A stretch of 64,000 nucleotides of DNA from an uncultured Caulobacterales bacterium. Lineage in GTDB: Bacteria; Pseudomonadota; Alphaproteobacteria; Caulobacterales; Caulobacteraceae. Under the pieces are notes generated by a model, which worked only from the letters and a program-made list of their open reading frames with translations, made no database searches and was not told the origin of the DNA. Location of the stretch: the NCBI GenBank assembly GCA_903858685.1, contig CAIOJR010000084.1, forward strand, positions 1 through 64,000. Direction: 5' to 3'. A program made the position numbers and the translations under genes. Positions 43,926 to 52,656 of the stretch are shown one piece after another. Numbering within the stretch: the first letter of the stretch is position 1; each line of letters opens with the position of its first letter.

Positions 43926-44625
43926 TCATTGATATTGCGCGCCATTTCGCCTCGTCCAGCCCGACAATCAGCATCCATAGCGCCAGTGCGCCCTCCCCGA
44001 TCAGGCAGGGGAACAGAATGATCGGCGAAAGCAGGTTCGGCGCCATGAAATAGGCAAAGCTGTTGATCAGATAGCACGCCCCCGCAAGGCTATAGAGCAG
44101 GCCCAGCCATCGCGGGAAAAAGCCCGAGCAGAAAATGACTGCGCCATAGATCAACAGGGCGAAGCCGAAAAAGGTCAGCCCGATATCGAAGCCGATATCA
44201 TGCCATTTCAAGGCCAGGCGGGCGAAAGCGGCCAGCTGAGCCTGGGGTATGGCTGCAATATCGGGCGAGCCGCTCAGAAGGGTCAGCGGCGCAAACTGCG
44301 TCCAGGCGTTGACCGCGTTGATCGTGTTCTGGGTCAGGTCGAGAAGCACCGCGAGCAGCACCCAGAAGCGGCTGACGGGCGTCAGCAGCCGATAGATGAT
44401 CAGGGTCAGTGGAACGGCGATCACATTGGTCAGCATCTCCGCGCCAAAGCCAAGCCGATAAAGGGCTTGATGCGTCATGATGGCGTGCGCGGTGGCGCCC
44501 GGATCGCCCGCGGCGACCAGCCCCTGGCGCACAGCCACCTCGGCGTAGCCCCCCAGCAGGATCACCAGGAGATATAGCGCTCCAGCGATGCGAGCCTCAA
44601 TTCGCGGGGACTGAATGTCTGGCAT
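43909..44625 (-). CDS. DUF4386 family membrane protein (copy 1)
   Basis: 238 aa with six hydrophobic segments. Features of DUF4386: an ARIAGALYLLVILLGGYAE first helix and a C-terminal CYLINSF...GEGALALWMLIVG pair of helices. Function unknown. The start at 44625 has GGAG nine bases before it; an ATG at 44643 is possible. It overlaps the convergent hydrolase by 17 bp and is divergent from a second DUF4386 gene. Confidence 0.75.
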   Translation of the reverse strand: MPDIQSPRIEARIAGALYLLVILLGGYAEVAVRQGLVAAGDPGATAHAIMTHQALYRLGFGAEMLTNVIAVPLTLIIYRLLTPVSRFWVLLAVLLDLTQNTINAVNAWTQFAPLTLLSGSPDIAAIPQAQLAAFARLALKWHDIGFDIGLTFFGFALLIYGAVIFCSGFFPRWLGLLYSLAGACYLINSFAYFMAPNLLSPIILFPCLIGEGALALWMLIVGLDEAKWRAISMTRPAV

Positions 44626-44933
44626 GACCGGCTCCACAAGCATTCTCTACTCGATATCCCGGCACGTCTGAAACTCGTCCGGACCGTCAATCTCTGGGTC
44701 GCAATCATGCATCATTACCGCGCTTTGAGGCTAAGTTCAGCGCGCTGCATGCGGGTATGGACTGATGGGGTGGAGCATAGGACCTGCCCGCCACACAGAC
44801 AATCTTTGCGAACGCAAGGTCGGCGGCCCTGCGGGGGACGTTGCCGGCTTAGGCCGGTTGTGAACATTAATTCACCTCGTGCGCTGTGGTCCTTGCTGTA
44901 CGCTGTGACGAGGGGCGCTCGACCGGCGGACCC
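44626..44933. other. Divergent intergenic region between the two DUF4386 genes
   Basis: 308 bp. GTGAACATTAATTCAC at 44860-44875 is a palindrome with 5-base arms and an AT core, about 60 bp before the second copy's ATG, and may be an operator. CCGG-rich repeats just before it (44844-44857) can pair locally. No gene seen. Confidence 0.35.
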
Positions 44934-45707
44934 ATGATCCTGGGGGCACATGTGGCAGAGGCTCATCCTACCCGTTCGCCGCGCTCGCTCGCTCGACTGA
45001 CCGGCGGCGTCTATCTGTTCATCATGGCCGCGGCGATGTTTGCCGAAGCGTTCGTCAGGGACAGATTGATCGTGTCGGACGACGCCGCCGCGACCGCCCG
45101 CAATATTACGGCGAATGACAACCTCTGGCGCTGGGGGATCGCGGCCGACGTCGCCACAACCCTGGCCGATGTCGCCGTCACAGCCCTTCTTTACCTTTTG
45201 CTCAAGCCGGGCGGGCGATCCCTGTCCCTGTGCGCGGCGACCTTCAGACTGGCCTATAGCGCCGCGATGCTCGGCAGCGCCGCTTTCCTGCTCGCGCCGC
45301 TGCAGATCATCAACCACCCGATGTCCGGGCTGTCTCCAGCCGAGGTTCAGGCGCTGGCGAGCTTCTCACTTCGCCTCCATGGCGCGGCCTTCGTCGTCGC
45401 CCTGACCCTTTTCGGCGTTCATCTGACGATGATCGGCGCCCTGATCGTCCGGTCGACCTTCCTTCCCAGACGGCTCGGCCTGGCGCTCGCCTTTGCTGGC
45501 GTCTGTTATGTCGCCAACAGCTTCTCGAGAATCTTGTCGCCGACCCTGGCAGACGGCCTCTTCCCGTGGATCCTGCTGCCGGGGTTCCTGGCCGAGGGCG
45601 CCCTTGCCCTGTGGCTCCTGGTCGTCGGGGTGAACCCGGACCGCTGGCTCGTCGCGGCGGGTACACAGCTTGACGCCGGACGGCGCCCCTGGACGATCCA
45701 GAGATAG
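44934..45707 (+). CDS. DUF4386 family membrane protein (copy 2)
   Basis: 257 aa with six hydrophobic segments. It shares with copy 1 the C-terminal pattern CYVANSF...LAEGALALWLLVVGVNPDRW and the N-terminal ARLTGGVYLFIMAAAMFAE helix, so the two are paralogues transcribed divergently. Function unknown. The start at 44934 follows GGCGGACCC; upstream in-frame codons to 44886 are not family-like. Confidence 0.75.
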   Translation: MILGAHVAEAHPTRSPRSLARLTGGVYLFIMAAAMFAEAFVRDRLIVSDDAAATARNITANDNLWRWGIAADVATTLADVAVTALLYLLLKPGGRSLSLCAATFRLAYSAAMLGSAAFLLAPLQIINHPMSGLSPAEVQALASFSLRLHGAAFVVALTLFGVHLTMIGALIVRSTFLPRRLGLALAFAGVCYVANSFSRILSPTLADGLFPWILLPGFLAEGALALWLLVVGVNPDRWLVAAGTQLDAGRRPWTIQR

Positions 45708-46217
45708 ATTGCCGCCAGCAGCGGTCTGTTTTGAGCAGAGCCTTGGCGGTGATGACAAGCTGTCGCATGACGGCAGTGAAGGCGGTTGTTGCGGGCTTTC
45801 CGGCGTCGACACATGGCTGTGTGTTTCATCTGCCGTGACCCGCCTGATCAGGGCGGCGGGGGATCGGACCGGAAGGCCGCAGGGATCGGGCAATCCGTGC
45901 AGATCCTGGGAGTCGTCGGCCGTCATCGATGGAACGCGACGGACATGGCTCGGGGTGGATCGGTTTCGCCTCGCGGGCGGCATGGCGATCGAGGAACATG
46001 TGATTTTCGACTCCGCCGCCTTGCCACAGGCAGGCTGAGCCGAAACGCCTCGGCCGGGCCTCCTGAGGGGCGCGATCGCGCAGATCTCGACCCTGGGCGG
46101 CGCGCCCTGGACAGCGCGTGTCCGGGCGGATTTCTGCTTGCCATTCACGCCAGTCGCGCCAAGCTCAACCCAGCTGATGACAGCAGGATCTGAACGGGAT
46201 CGGTAAGAGGGATCTAG
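45708..46217. other. Non-coding stretch with a gene remnant
   Basis: 510 bp between the second DUF4386 gene and a small secreted protein. Several short frames are open on both strands because of high GC, but none has a convincing start and domain. The only recognisable content is the SnoaL-like fragment listed at 45905-46038. Confidence 0.4.
45905..46038 (+). pseudogene. Remnant of a SnoaL/NTF2-like protein
   Basis: The frame ending at 46038 reads AVIDGTRRTWLGVDRF then AGGMAIEEHVIFD before its stop, which matches the last strands of SnoaL/NTF2-like domains (a 'G-x-I-x-E-x-x-x-x-x-D' ending). Upstream in the same frame the sequence is not family-like and there is no credible start, so only about a third of the domain remains. 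Confidence 0.35.
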
Positions 46218-46583
46218 ATGCGAAAGCTGATGCTGATAGCGGCGACAGCCGTTTCACTGGCGACAACGGTAGGTCATGCGGGCGAGATTGCCAAAGGCAA
46301 GGTGTGCGACTACCGAAACTCGCCTTGGGATCCGAACCAGGTCGGCCATGACGAGAGGACTTTCAACGGCACGGCTTACGATGGTTGCCGTTCGTTCGAC
46401 GGCGCCATGCAGACTGGTTTCAACGAAGGCAAGGTGCTGATCATGGACACGACGCACCGGCCCTATGTGAGCAATGAGTGCGTCAGAGGGCGGGAAATGC
46501 AGGTCCTCATTCGCGAGGCGAACAAGCCACAGACCTGGGGCGGCGCCTACTGGGTGTTTCCGTGGTCCTTGAACTGCCCATGA
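46218..46583 (+). CDS. Small secreted cysteine-containing protein, unknown function
   Basis: 121 aa with a signal peptide (about 1-21, ending GHA-G). The mature part has four Cys (positions about 30, 57, 88 and 120), suited to two disulfides in the periplasm, and Trp/Tyr-rich stretches (TWGGAYWVFPWS). I do not recognise the family. A weak AAGAGGG precedes the ATG. Confidence 0.65.
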   Translation: MRKLMLIAATAVSLATTVGHAGEIAKGKVCDYRNSPWDPNQVGHDERTFNGTAYDGCRSFDGAMQTGFNEGKVLIMDTTHRPYVSNECVRGREMQVLIREANKPQTWGGAYWVFPWSLNCP

Positions 46584-46674
46584 GCAAGCTGCGGCCGCCG
46601 CCCTTGAAATAAAAGTAAAGCACGACGCAGCTTTGAGCGGCGCTGGATCGCGAGTGAGGTGGGGGAGTGAATCG

Positions 46675-47061
46675 ATGAATGCGCGCCGGGCCGCCTGGAT
46701 ATTTGCAGGTCTGACCCTGGTCGTAGGCGCGTTCCAATTCGCGCTGGCGCTCGGTGCGCCCTGGGGAGGTTTGGCGATGGGCGGAGCCTTCCCCGGCGCG
46801 TATCCGCCGCCGATGCGCGTGGCGGCTCTGGTTCAGATCGGCGTGCTTCTGGCCCTGGCCCTGGTGATCCTGATCAGAGCTGACCTGGCCCTTCCCAAAT
46901 GGCGCGCCGCCTCGACCAGACTGGTCTGGGGCGTCGTCTTCCTTTCTGGCGTTGCGGTCGTGCTGAACCTGATCACGCCCAGCCCGCTGGAGCGCTTGAT
47001 CTGGGCCCCTGTGGCGATGGTTCTCTTGCTGACGGCCATTCGGGTCGCCGTCGACAGATGA
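46675..47061 (+). CDS. Small four-helix integral membrane protein
   Basis: 128 aa with four hydrophobic segments (about 6-28, 43-66, 78-97 and 103-123). The GAFPGAYPPPMR loop between the first two is typical of small uncharacterised alphaproteobacterial membrane proteins. GGGGGAG lies directly before the ATG at 46675. Function unknown. Confidence 0.65.
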   Translation: MNARRAAWIFAGLTLVVGAFQFALALGAPWGGLAMGGAFPGAYPPPMRVAALVQIGVLLALALVILIRADLALPKWRAASTRLVWGVVFLSGVAVVLNLITPSPLERLIWAPVAMVLLLTAIRVAVDR

Positions 47062-47227
47062 CGACCGACGACGCATTTCCCACGGATATGGCTTCCAGCG
47101 GGTTCGCTTGAGGCCAGGCTGGCGGCGGAAGAACCAAATCCTTTGGCGACCGCCATGTCTCCACGATTCGAACATCGACAAGATCGGGATCGGGGGCTGG
47201 AAATCCGTCATGAAACCGCCTTCCAAA

Positions 47228-47258
47228 ACTTCGATATTTTGAGTAATGTTGAATTATG
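47228..47258 (+). promoter_or_regulatory. AT-rich candidate ArsR operator/promoter
   Basis: An AT-rich stretch directly before and overlapping the arsR ATG contains an imperfect inverted repeat (TTCGATATTTTGA against TTGAATTATGAA). ArsR repressors bind such repeats over their own promoters. The match is only partial. Confidence 0.4.
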
Positions 47259-47657
47259 AAAATCAATGACGCCGCTAATGTCCTGTCCGCCCTGGCCCTT
47301 GAAGGTCGGCTCGCCATCTTTCGCCTGCTCGTCAAGGCCGGACCGGGCGGGGTCAAGGCGGGCGACATCGCCCACGCGGTCTCGGCCAATGCGAGCACGC
47401 TTTCGGCCAATTTGAATGTGCTCAGCCATGCGGGTCTGATTGAAGGTCGGCGGGACGGGCGCGCGATCTATTACGCCGCCCGCTATGACCGCATGAGCGA
47501 CCTTCTGGCCTTCCTGATGGATGACTGCTGCAACGGCACGCCCGAAATCTGCTTGCCCCTAATCAATATCGCCACCCGCGCCGCCTCTTGTGCGCACGAT
47601 CAGGCGGAACATGAGGAAACGACAAGATCAGCCCAGGCCGCGTCGGTGCAGGCATGA
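47256..47657 (+). CDS. arsR: ArsR-family arsenic-responsive repressor
   Basis: 133 aa. Winged-helix ArsR fold (LSALALEGRLAIFRLLV; recognition helix near SANASTLSANLNVL). A C-terminal cysteine cluster, Cys91-Cys92 and Cys99 (DCCNGTPEIC), fits a trivalent arsenic/antimony site of the C-terminal type known from some proteobacterial ArsR proteins. Release of DNA on arsenite binding would induce aqpS and arsC. The stop overlaps the aqpS ATG by 4 bp. Confidence 0.9.
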   Translation: MKINDAANVLSALALEGRLAIFRLLVKAGPGGVKAGDIAHAVSANASTLSANLNVLSHAGLIEGRRDGRAIYYAARYDRMSDLLAFLMDDCCNGTPEICLPLINIATRAASCAHDQAEHEETTRSAQAASVQA

Positions 47658-48373
47658 TGGAAGTCGCCGCCGAAACTTCGCCCCATCCGGAGGCGCCGCC
47701 AGTCACATTCAGCCTCGCGCGCCAACTGGTGGCCGAAGGCTTGGGGACGGCCCTGTTGCTGACAGTTGTCATTGGTTCTGGCATCATGGGCGACCGTCTC
47801 TCCGGCGGGAATGTCGCCATCGCGCTACTGGGAAACACCATCTCGACGGGCGCGGCTCTGGTTGTTCTGATCACCATCTTCGGCTCGCTCTCCGGCGCAC
47901 ATTTCAACCCCGCCGTCACCCTGGCCTTTCTGTTGAAGCGGGAGATCAAGCCGATCACGGCTGTGCTGTTCATCACGGCTCAGATGATCGGGGCGATCGC
48001 CGGGGTCATTGCCGCCCACGCCATGTTCGGTGAAGCGATCCTGCAGGTCTCCACCAAGCTGCGAGACGGACCGGCCCAGATGTTTTCCGAATTCATCGCC
48101 ACGTTTGGGCTGCTGGCGACCATTTTGGGGTGTGTTCGCTTCAGCACCGGATTCACGCCCGTCGCCGTCGGCCTCTATATCACCTCGGCCTACTGGTTCA
48201 CCGCTTCCACCTCGTTCGCCAACCCGGCGGTGACGGTTGCGCGCAGCCTGTCCAACACCTTTGCCGGCATTGCGCCATCTTCAGCGCCCGCCTTCATTGT
48301 CGCTCAGATCCTGGGCGCGGTGACCGCCGTGGTCCTGTTCGGATGGCTCCTGAAGGAAGAACCCAGACCGTGA
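47654..48373 (+). CDS. aqpS: Aquaglyceroporin AqpS of the arsenic operon
   Basis: 239 aa with six hydrophobic segments and two NPA boxes (HFNPAVTLAF and FANPAVTVAR), the pore signature of MIP channels. In the Sinorhizobium ars operon AqpS replaces an arsenite pump: ArsC makes arsenite, which flows out down its gradient through AqpS. The gene order arsR-aqpS-arsC here matches that arrangement. The GTG start of arsC overlaps its stop. Confidence 0.92.
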   Translation: MMEVAAETSPHPEAPPVTFSLARQLVAEGLGTALLLTVVIGSGIMGDRLSGGNVAIALLGNTISTGAALVVLITIFGSLSGAHFNPAVTLAFLLKREIKPITAVLFITAQMIGAIAGVIAAHAMFGEAILQVSTKLRDGPAQMFSEFIATFGLLATILGCVRFSTGFTPVAVGLYITSAYWFTASTSFANPAVTVARSLSNTFAGIAPSSAPAFIVAQILGAVTAVVLFGWLLKEEPRP

Positions 48374-48783
48374 CCCAGGACGCCTTCCCGATCACCATCT
48401 ATCACAATCCCAACTGCGGAACGTCCCGCAACGCCCTGGCGATCATCCGCGCGGCGGGCTATGCGCCAGACGTGGTTGAATACCTGAAAACCGGCTGGAC
48501 GGCGGCGCTTCTCAACACCCTTCTTGCAGACATGGGCGCCTCCGCACGAGACCTCCTGCGGGAAAAGGGAACCCCCGCCGCCGAGCTTGGCCTTCTGGCG
48601 CGCGATGTCAGCGACGAGGCCGTGATCGCCGCCATGATCGCCCATCCCATCCTGGTGAACCGACCGATTGTTGCGACGCCGCTGGGCGTGAAGCTGTGCC
48701 GGCCATCCGAGGTCGTGCTTGACCTTCTCAACAACAAGCCGACGGCGTTCACAAAGGAGGATGGCGAGGTGGTTAAGCTCTGA
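48370..48783 (+). CDS. arsC: Arsenate reductase ArsC (glutaredoxin-coupled)
   Basis: 137 aa. Reduces arsenate to arsenite. ITIYHNPNCGTSRN gives catalytic Cys16; NRPIV and the downstream Arg residues fit the ArsC/Spx fold of the glutathione/glutaredoxin class. GTG start overlapping aqpS (GTGA). No arsH, acr3 or arsB follows. Confidence 0.92.
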   Translation: MTQDAFPITIYHNPNCGTSRNALAIIRAAGYAPDVVEYLKTGWTAALLNTLLADMGASARDLLREKGTPAAELGLLARDVSDEAVIAAMIAHPILVNRPIVATPLGVKLCRPSEVVLDLLNNKPTAFTKEDGEVVKL

Positions 48784-48878
48784 TGATCGGCAGGCGCAAG
48801 CCGACGTCGCAGTGGTGTGAGAGATGTGGAAATGGGCGGATCATCACCCTAAAGTCTTTTGAATGCCGGGAGAATATG

Positions 48879-49409
48879 ATGCCCACAACAGCGCTGCTGA
48901 TCATCGACGCGCAGCTTGGTTTGCTAGATGGCGCCTATCGATCAGAAGAAGTCCTGGTGGCTATGTCCGAGGCGCTTCGACGTGCGAGGGAGGCGAAAGC
49001 CGCTATAATTTTCCTTCGCCACAACCATATGAGTTTTGCGCCACTCATGCAGGGCGCGCCCACCTGGGAAATCCATCCGCGCCTTGCGCCGCAGGCTGGT
49101 GAGGCGGTTATCGACAAGACCGCGTCTGATGGCTTCTGGAACACCAACCTGCAGCAGCTGCTCGAAGAGCGTGGCGTCGTCCGGGTGAGTGTGTCGGGGC
49201 TCATGACCGAATTCTGCATCGACGCCACATGCCGGTCCGCCATCAGCCGAGGATTCGATGTGGTTCTCATTGCAGACGGCCACACCACGAAAGACGCCGT
49301 AATCGACGCAGCCACGACGATCCGGCACCACACCTATGCGCTGACCAACCTGGCCCATCCGACGCGCTCGATCATCGCGAAACGAGCAGCCGAGTTGGAG
49401 TTCGCTTGA
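48879..49409 (+). CDS. Isochorismatase-fold cysteine hydrolase
   Basis: 176 aa. Catalytic triad of the family: Asp10 (LLIIDAQ), Lys80 (IDKTASDGF) and Cys113 (GLMTEFCIDAT). Members hydrolyse nicotinamide, carbamoylsarcosine, isochorismate or other amides; the specific substrate is unclear. ATG at 48879 lies six bases after GGGAG; the adjacent ATG at 48876 is too close. It follows the ars operon by 95 bp and may be independent of it. Confidence 0.88.
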   Translation: MPTTALLIIDAQLGLLDGAYRSEEVLVAMSEALRRAREAKAAIIFLRHNHMSFAPLMQGAPTWEIHPRLAPQAGEAVIDKTASDGFWNTNLQQLLEERGVVRVSVSGLMTEFCIDATCRSAISRGFDVVLIADGHTTKDAVIDAATTIRHHTYALTNLAHPTRSIIAKRAAELEFA

Positions 49410-49572
49410 CGAGAAGAGCCTATCCCAGCCAGAGCGGGGCGCCGAACCGCCCGCCCTCCCCTTGAGACAAAGCGGTCTTTCGGCTGACGATTATCCCCGT
49501 GAGGCCAACCCGCGATCTCCCTGATCGCCGTCACCTTTGCGCCCCCGGCGGAATGCTTTATGGGGAGCGCAT

Positions 49573-50877
49573 ATGAGCCAGCCCTTCGCCATAGGTGTTG
49601 ATTTCGGCACGACGAACACCGTGGTCGCACGGGGCGATGACAAGGGTGAAGCCCGTCTAGTCGCCTTCGACACCCCTACGGGGTCCGACTGCACCTTCCG
49701 CTCCACGCTCAGCTTCAATCAGGACCCCGCCGAACTGACCGGGCGAACGGTCAATGCAGGCCCTTGGGCGATTGAGGCCTATCTGGACGATCCGGCCGAT
49801 ACGCGCTTCATCCAGTCCTTCAAGAGCTATGCGGCGAGCCCCCTGTTCAGCGAGACCCGGATCCTCGGACGCCGCTACACTTTCGAAGACATGCTGTCGG
49901 CGTTTCTGCTGAGGCTGCGCGAAAACAGCACAGACGCGCTGACGGCATCGGGCGGACGGGTGATTGTCGGGCGGCCTGTGCGGTTCGTAGGCGCAGCGCC
50001 CGACCCGGATCTGGCGCTGAGGCGCTATCAGACCGCGTTTGAGCGACTGGGCTTCACCGACATCCTCTATGTGCACGAACCGGTGGCGGCGGCGTTCTTC
50101 TTTGCGCGACGTCTGGACGCGGACGCCACCGTTCTGGTCGCAGATTTCGGCGGCGGCACCAGCGACTTTTCGATCATCCGGTTCACCCACAAGAACGGAG
50201 GGCTCAGCTCTCGCCCCCTGGGTCAATCGGGCGTCGGGGTCGCGGGCGACGCCTTTGATTTCCGTATCATCGACCATCTGGTCTCGCCCGCCTTAGGCAA
50301 GGGCTCCAGCTATCGCGACTTCGCCAATGTCCTGCCTGTACCGAACCGGTATTACACCAGCCTGGCGAAATGGGATCAGCTGGCCCTGATGCAGGTCTCA
50401 CGCGATATGCGCGACATTCGCGGGCTGGTGCGTAAATCCTTCGAGCCGGAGAAGCTGGAAAAGCTGATTGAACTGATTGACGGCAATCATGGCCACCATC
50501 TCTATCAGGCCGTATCGCGCCTCAAGGAGAGCCTGTCGACCCAGACCCGCGCGCCATTTTCGTTCCTGGCCGGACGCATCAGCCTTGAACAGACCGTGGA
50601 GCGCGACGCCTTTGCGGACTGGATCGCACCGGAGCTTGCAGCCATCGAGGGCGCCGTTGACATGGCGCTTGCCGAAGCTTCGCTCGGCGCAGATCAGATC
50701 GACCGCGTCTTTCTGACCGGAGGCTCGTCCTTCGTGCCGGCGGTGCGCGCGATTTTCGAGCGGCGGTTCGACAGCGACAGGATCGCCGCCGGTTCGGAGC
50801 TGGAATCCATCGCCACCGGCCTTTCCCTGATCGGCGCAGAGGCCGATCTAGAGCGGTGGTGCTCGCGCGCAGGCTGA
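49573..50877 (+). CDS. Hsp70-family ATPase without substrate-binding domain (YegD-like)
   Basis: 434 aa. Actin-like ATPase fold of Hsp70: phosphate 1 loop GVDFGTTNTVVA (about 7-18), VHEPVAAAFF, phosphate 2 loop VADFGGGTSDFS, and the adenosine motif VFLTGGSSFVPAV. DnaK's beta-sandwich substrate domain is absent, as in YegD. It probably works as a nucleotide-dependent chaperone-like switch rather than a general chaperone. The start at 49573 follows GGGGAG. Upstream CTTGAGA (49461) loosely resembles a heat-shock -35 but no matching -10 is clear. Confidence 0.88.
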   Translation: MSQPFAIGVDFGTTNTVVARGDDKGEARLVAFDTPTGSDCTFRSTLSFNQDPAELTGRTVNAGPWAIEAYLDDPADTRFIQSFKSYAASPLFSETRILGRRYTFEDMLSAFLLRLRENSTDALTASGGRVIVGRPVRFVGAAPDPDLALRRYQTAFERLGFTDILYVHEPVAAAFFFARRLDADATVLVADFGGGTSDFSIIRFTHKNGGLSSRPLGQSGVGVAGDAFDFRIIDHLVSPALGKGSSYRDFANVLPVPNRYYTSLAKWDQLALMQVSRDMRDIRGLVRKSFEPEKLEKLIELIDGNHGHHLYQAVSRLKESLSTQTRAPFSFLAGRISLEQTVERDAFADWIAPELAAIEGAVDMALAEASLGADQIDRVFLTGGSSFVPAVRAIFERRFDSDRIAAGSELESIATGLSLIGAEADLERWCSRAG

Positions 50878-51550
50878 AACAAAGGCGCGCCATGCGCCTT
50901 TCCCGGATCAATCAGCCGTTTGTTTGAGGCCCGATCTGTCGGCGTGCGTAGATTCCGCCCGTACCATCCCCGGCCAAACAGGCTAGGAAAGGTTGTCGCC
51001 CTCAGTGAGGCAATCAATCCGCCCCTGTCGACCTTGGCGTCCACAGGTAACACTGACGGGCGACGGCAATCATTTGACAATCGGTGGAAATTTCTAAGAA
51101 TCATAGATGGTGTATTCATAATTTCAGAAAAATGGATATATCCAGATCGAAATTCTGAGTGTTAATTCATATGGTGAAATATTAATTGTCCAGAATATAA
51201 GTAAAAATTAACCTTGATATTTCATTTCATCGTCTGCCAAACGGTCGTTTGCGGACTGACGGCAAACTGATTCGCGCCAATGTCTCTAACTGGGTTCACG
51301 CCGGGCCGTGCGGATCGATCCGCAATGCGCCGCCATTTGCTGGGGCGCCGCGCCACAACCCGGCCGCCACCGCCCGACGGCCCGTCTGTATTTCAGCTTG
51401 AGTATATTCCAGCCCTGACGAGCCAAGGTCTGATTCAGGTAGGGTCTGATTTGCGGACCAGGCGGTTTGTGCAGGGGCCGAGCTGGCGCCGACCTCCCAT
51501 GCTAAGACGCAAGGCCCTTAGCGCCTGATCTCCTCACAAGGACAAAGCCG
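50878..51550. other. Long intergenic region with an AT-rich core
   Basis: 673 bp. From about 51070 to 51235 the base composition shifts strongly to A and T, unlike anything nearby. TTGACA at 51074-51079 is a possible -35. No ORF here has both a ribosome-binding site and a recognisable domain: an 81-codon frame at 50920-51165 crosses the AT core and an 82-codon frame lies at 51280-51528, neither convincing. It could hold a regulatory region, a small RNA, or the scar of a lost element. Confidence 0.35.
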
Positions 51551-51877
51551 TTGAAAACCTTGGCCATCATCTCCACGTCCTGCATCCTGGCGCTGGGATT
51601 GACCGGGACGATTGTTCTGGCGCAGATGCAAATGGCGCCCGCCGCGCTTGGGACCGTTGTCGGCGGCGCTGTCATCGGGGCCGCCAGCGAACTTGCCGCC
51701 GCCCCGTCTGTCGATGTGAACACACGGCGCGAGGACTATCGACGAAGCGGCTGGGCAAGGTTTGAGACCGCGGCCCCGCCCTGTACGGAAGGTGAACCTG
51801 CGACCGCGCGCGCACGCTTTCAGCGCTGTCATTCCGAATCAAGGCGACTTGGACACTTGCGCCAGTCCGCAAATTGA
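51551..51877 (+). CDS. Small exported protein with glycine-zipper-like segment
   Basis: 108 aa from a TTG start with AAGGA about ten bases upstream. A signal peptide (about 1-25, ending LAQ) is followed by LGTVVGGAVIGAASE, a glycine-zipper-like pattern. After about residue 55 the sequence turns Arg-rich and looks less protein-like, so the gene may be truncated or frameshifted. Function unknown. It ends 10 bp before the CheB-like gene. Confidence 0.45.
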   Translation: MKTLAIISTSCILALGLTGTIVLAQMQMAPAALGTVVGGAVIGAASELAAAPSVDVNTRREDYRRSGWARFETAAPPCTEGEPATARARFQRCHSESRRLGHLRQSAN

Positions 51878-51887
51878 TCTTCACCCG

Positions 51888-52508
51888 ATGACCAGGAGCG
51901 TCAGCGCCAGAACCTTTCCCGTCGTCTGCGTGGGCGGCTCGGCTGGCGGGCTTGACGCCTATATCCGCTTTCTGGATCACTTCCCGCCGGATACCGGAGC
52001 GGCGCTCGTCTTTGTCAATCATCTGAGAGCGACAACGACCCTGCTCCATGAGATTTTGCCCGCCCACACAAAAATGCCGGTCGCGCTGATCAGGAATGAA
52101 CTGAAGCTGCGGGTAAACCACGTCTATATCATCCCTCCACAACGCGATCTGCACGTGTGGAAGGGTGACTTCCGGCTGGAGCCGATCTCGAAGCCGCGCG
52201 GCTGGCCCGACACTATCACGGTGTTTTTGAAGTCTCTGGCCGAGAACTGGGATGGTCGCCTCTTCGCCGTCATCGTGTCGGGCTATGACGGCGATGGCGC
52301 CGATGCGCTTGAGGCCATCCATCACGCGGGCGGCGTCATCATTGCGCAACAGCCGGACACGGCCAGCCAGCCGGACATGCCCGAAAGCGCTATTGCCAGC
52401 GGGTGGGTCGATTTCATCCTCCCGCCTGAACAGATCGGCGTCAGGATTTCCAGTCTGATATCGCCACGCCATGCGCGTGGCTGGGGAGCCGTGAAGACCC
52501 ATGTCTGA
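51888..52508 (+). CDS. Stand-alone CheB methylesterase domain
   Basis: 206 aa, equal to the catalytic half of CheB with no receiver domain. Triad residues are in place: Ser18 (GGSAGG), His45 (FVNHL) and Asp136 (SGYDGDGADAL), with spacing close to the 164/190/286 arrangement of enteric CheB. It would deamidate or demethylate receptor glutamates, but without a receiver it is not controlled by CheA in the usual way. No cheR or cheA is adjacent. No strong Shine-Dalgarno sequence before ATG 51888. Confidence 0.82.
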   Translation: MTRSVSARTFPVVCVGGSAGGLDAYIRFLDHFPPDTGAALVFVNHLRATTTLLHEILPAHTKMPVALIRNELKLRVNHVYIIPPQRDLHVWKGDFRLEPISKPRGWPDTITVFLKSLAENWDGRLFAVIVSGYDGDGADALEAIHHAGGVIIAQQPDTASQPDMPESAIASGWVDFILPPEQIGVRISSLISPRHARGWGAVKTHV

Positions 52509-52656
52509 TCATAGACCCATGACTTTCCCCGCCGCGGCGAGGCTTTCCGCAAACCATCTGGAAGCGATCGCACCGGTCGCCCTTAAGTCCGGAATTGACA
52601 ATGAGACCCGCAGGCGCAGGGTGCCCCTTGGACTTCACACAAGCCCGAAGGTCTTC

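Noticed and set aside
45786-46193. A 135-codon plus-strand frame as a gene
   Set aside because: Arg/Gly-rich translation with no ribosome-binding site; a different frame over the same DNA carries the recognisable SnoaL-like fragment.
49461-49490. Heat-shock (sigma-32-type) promoter before the Hsp70-like gene
   Set aside because: CTTGAGA resembles the -35 element, but no acceptable -10 lies at the right distance, so the claim rests on one half-site.
50920-51165. An 81-codon frame running into the AT-rich island
   Set aside because: No ribosome-binding site, no domain, and base composition changes abruptly inside the frame.
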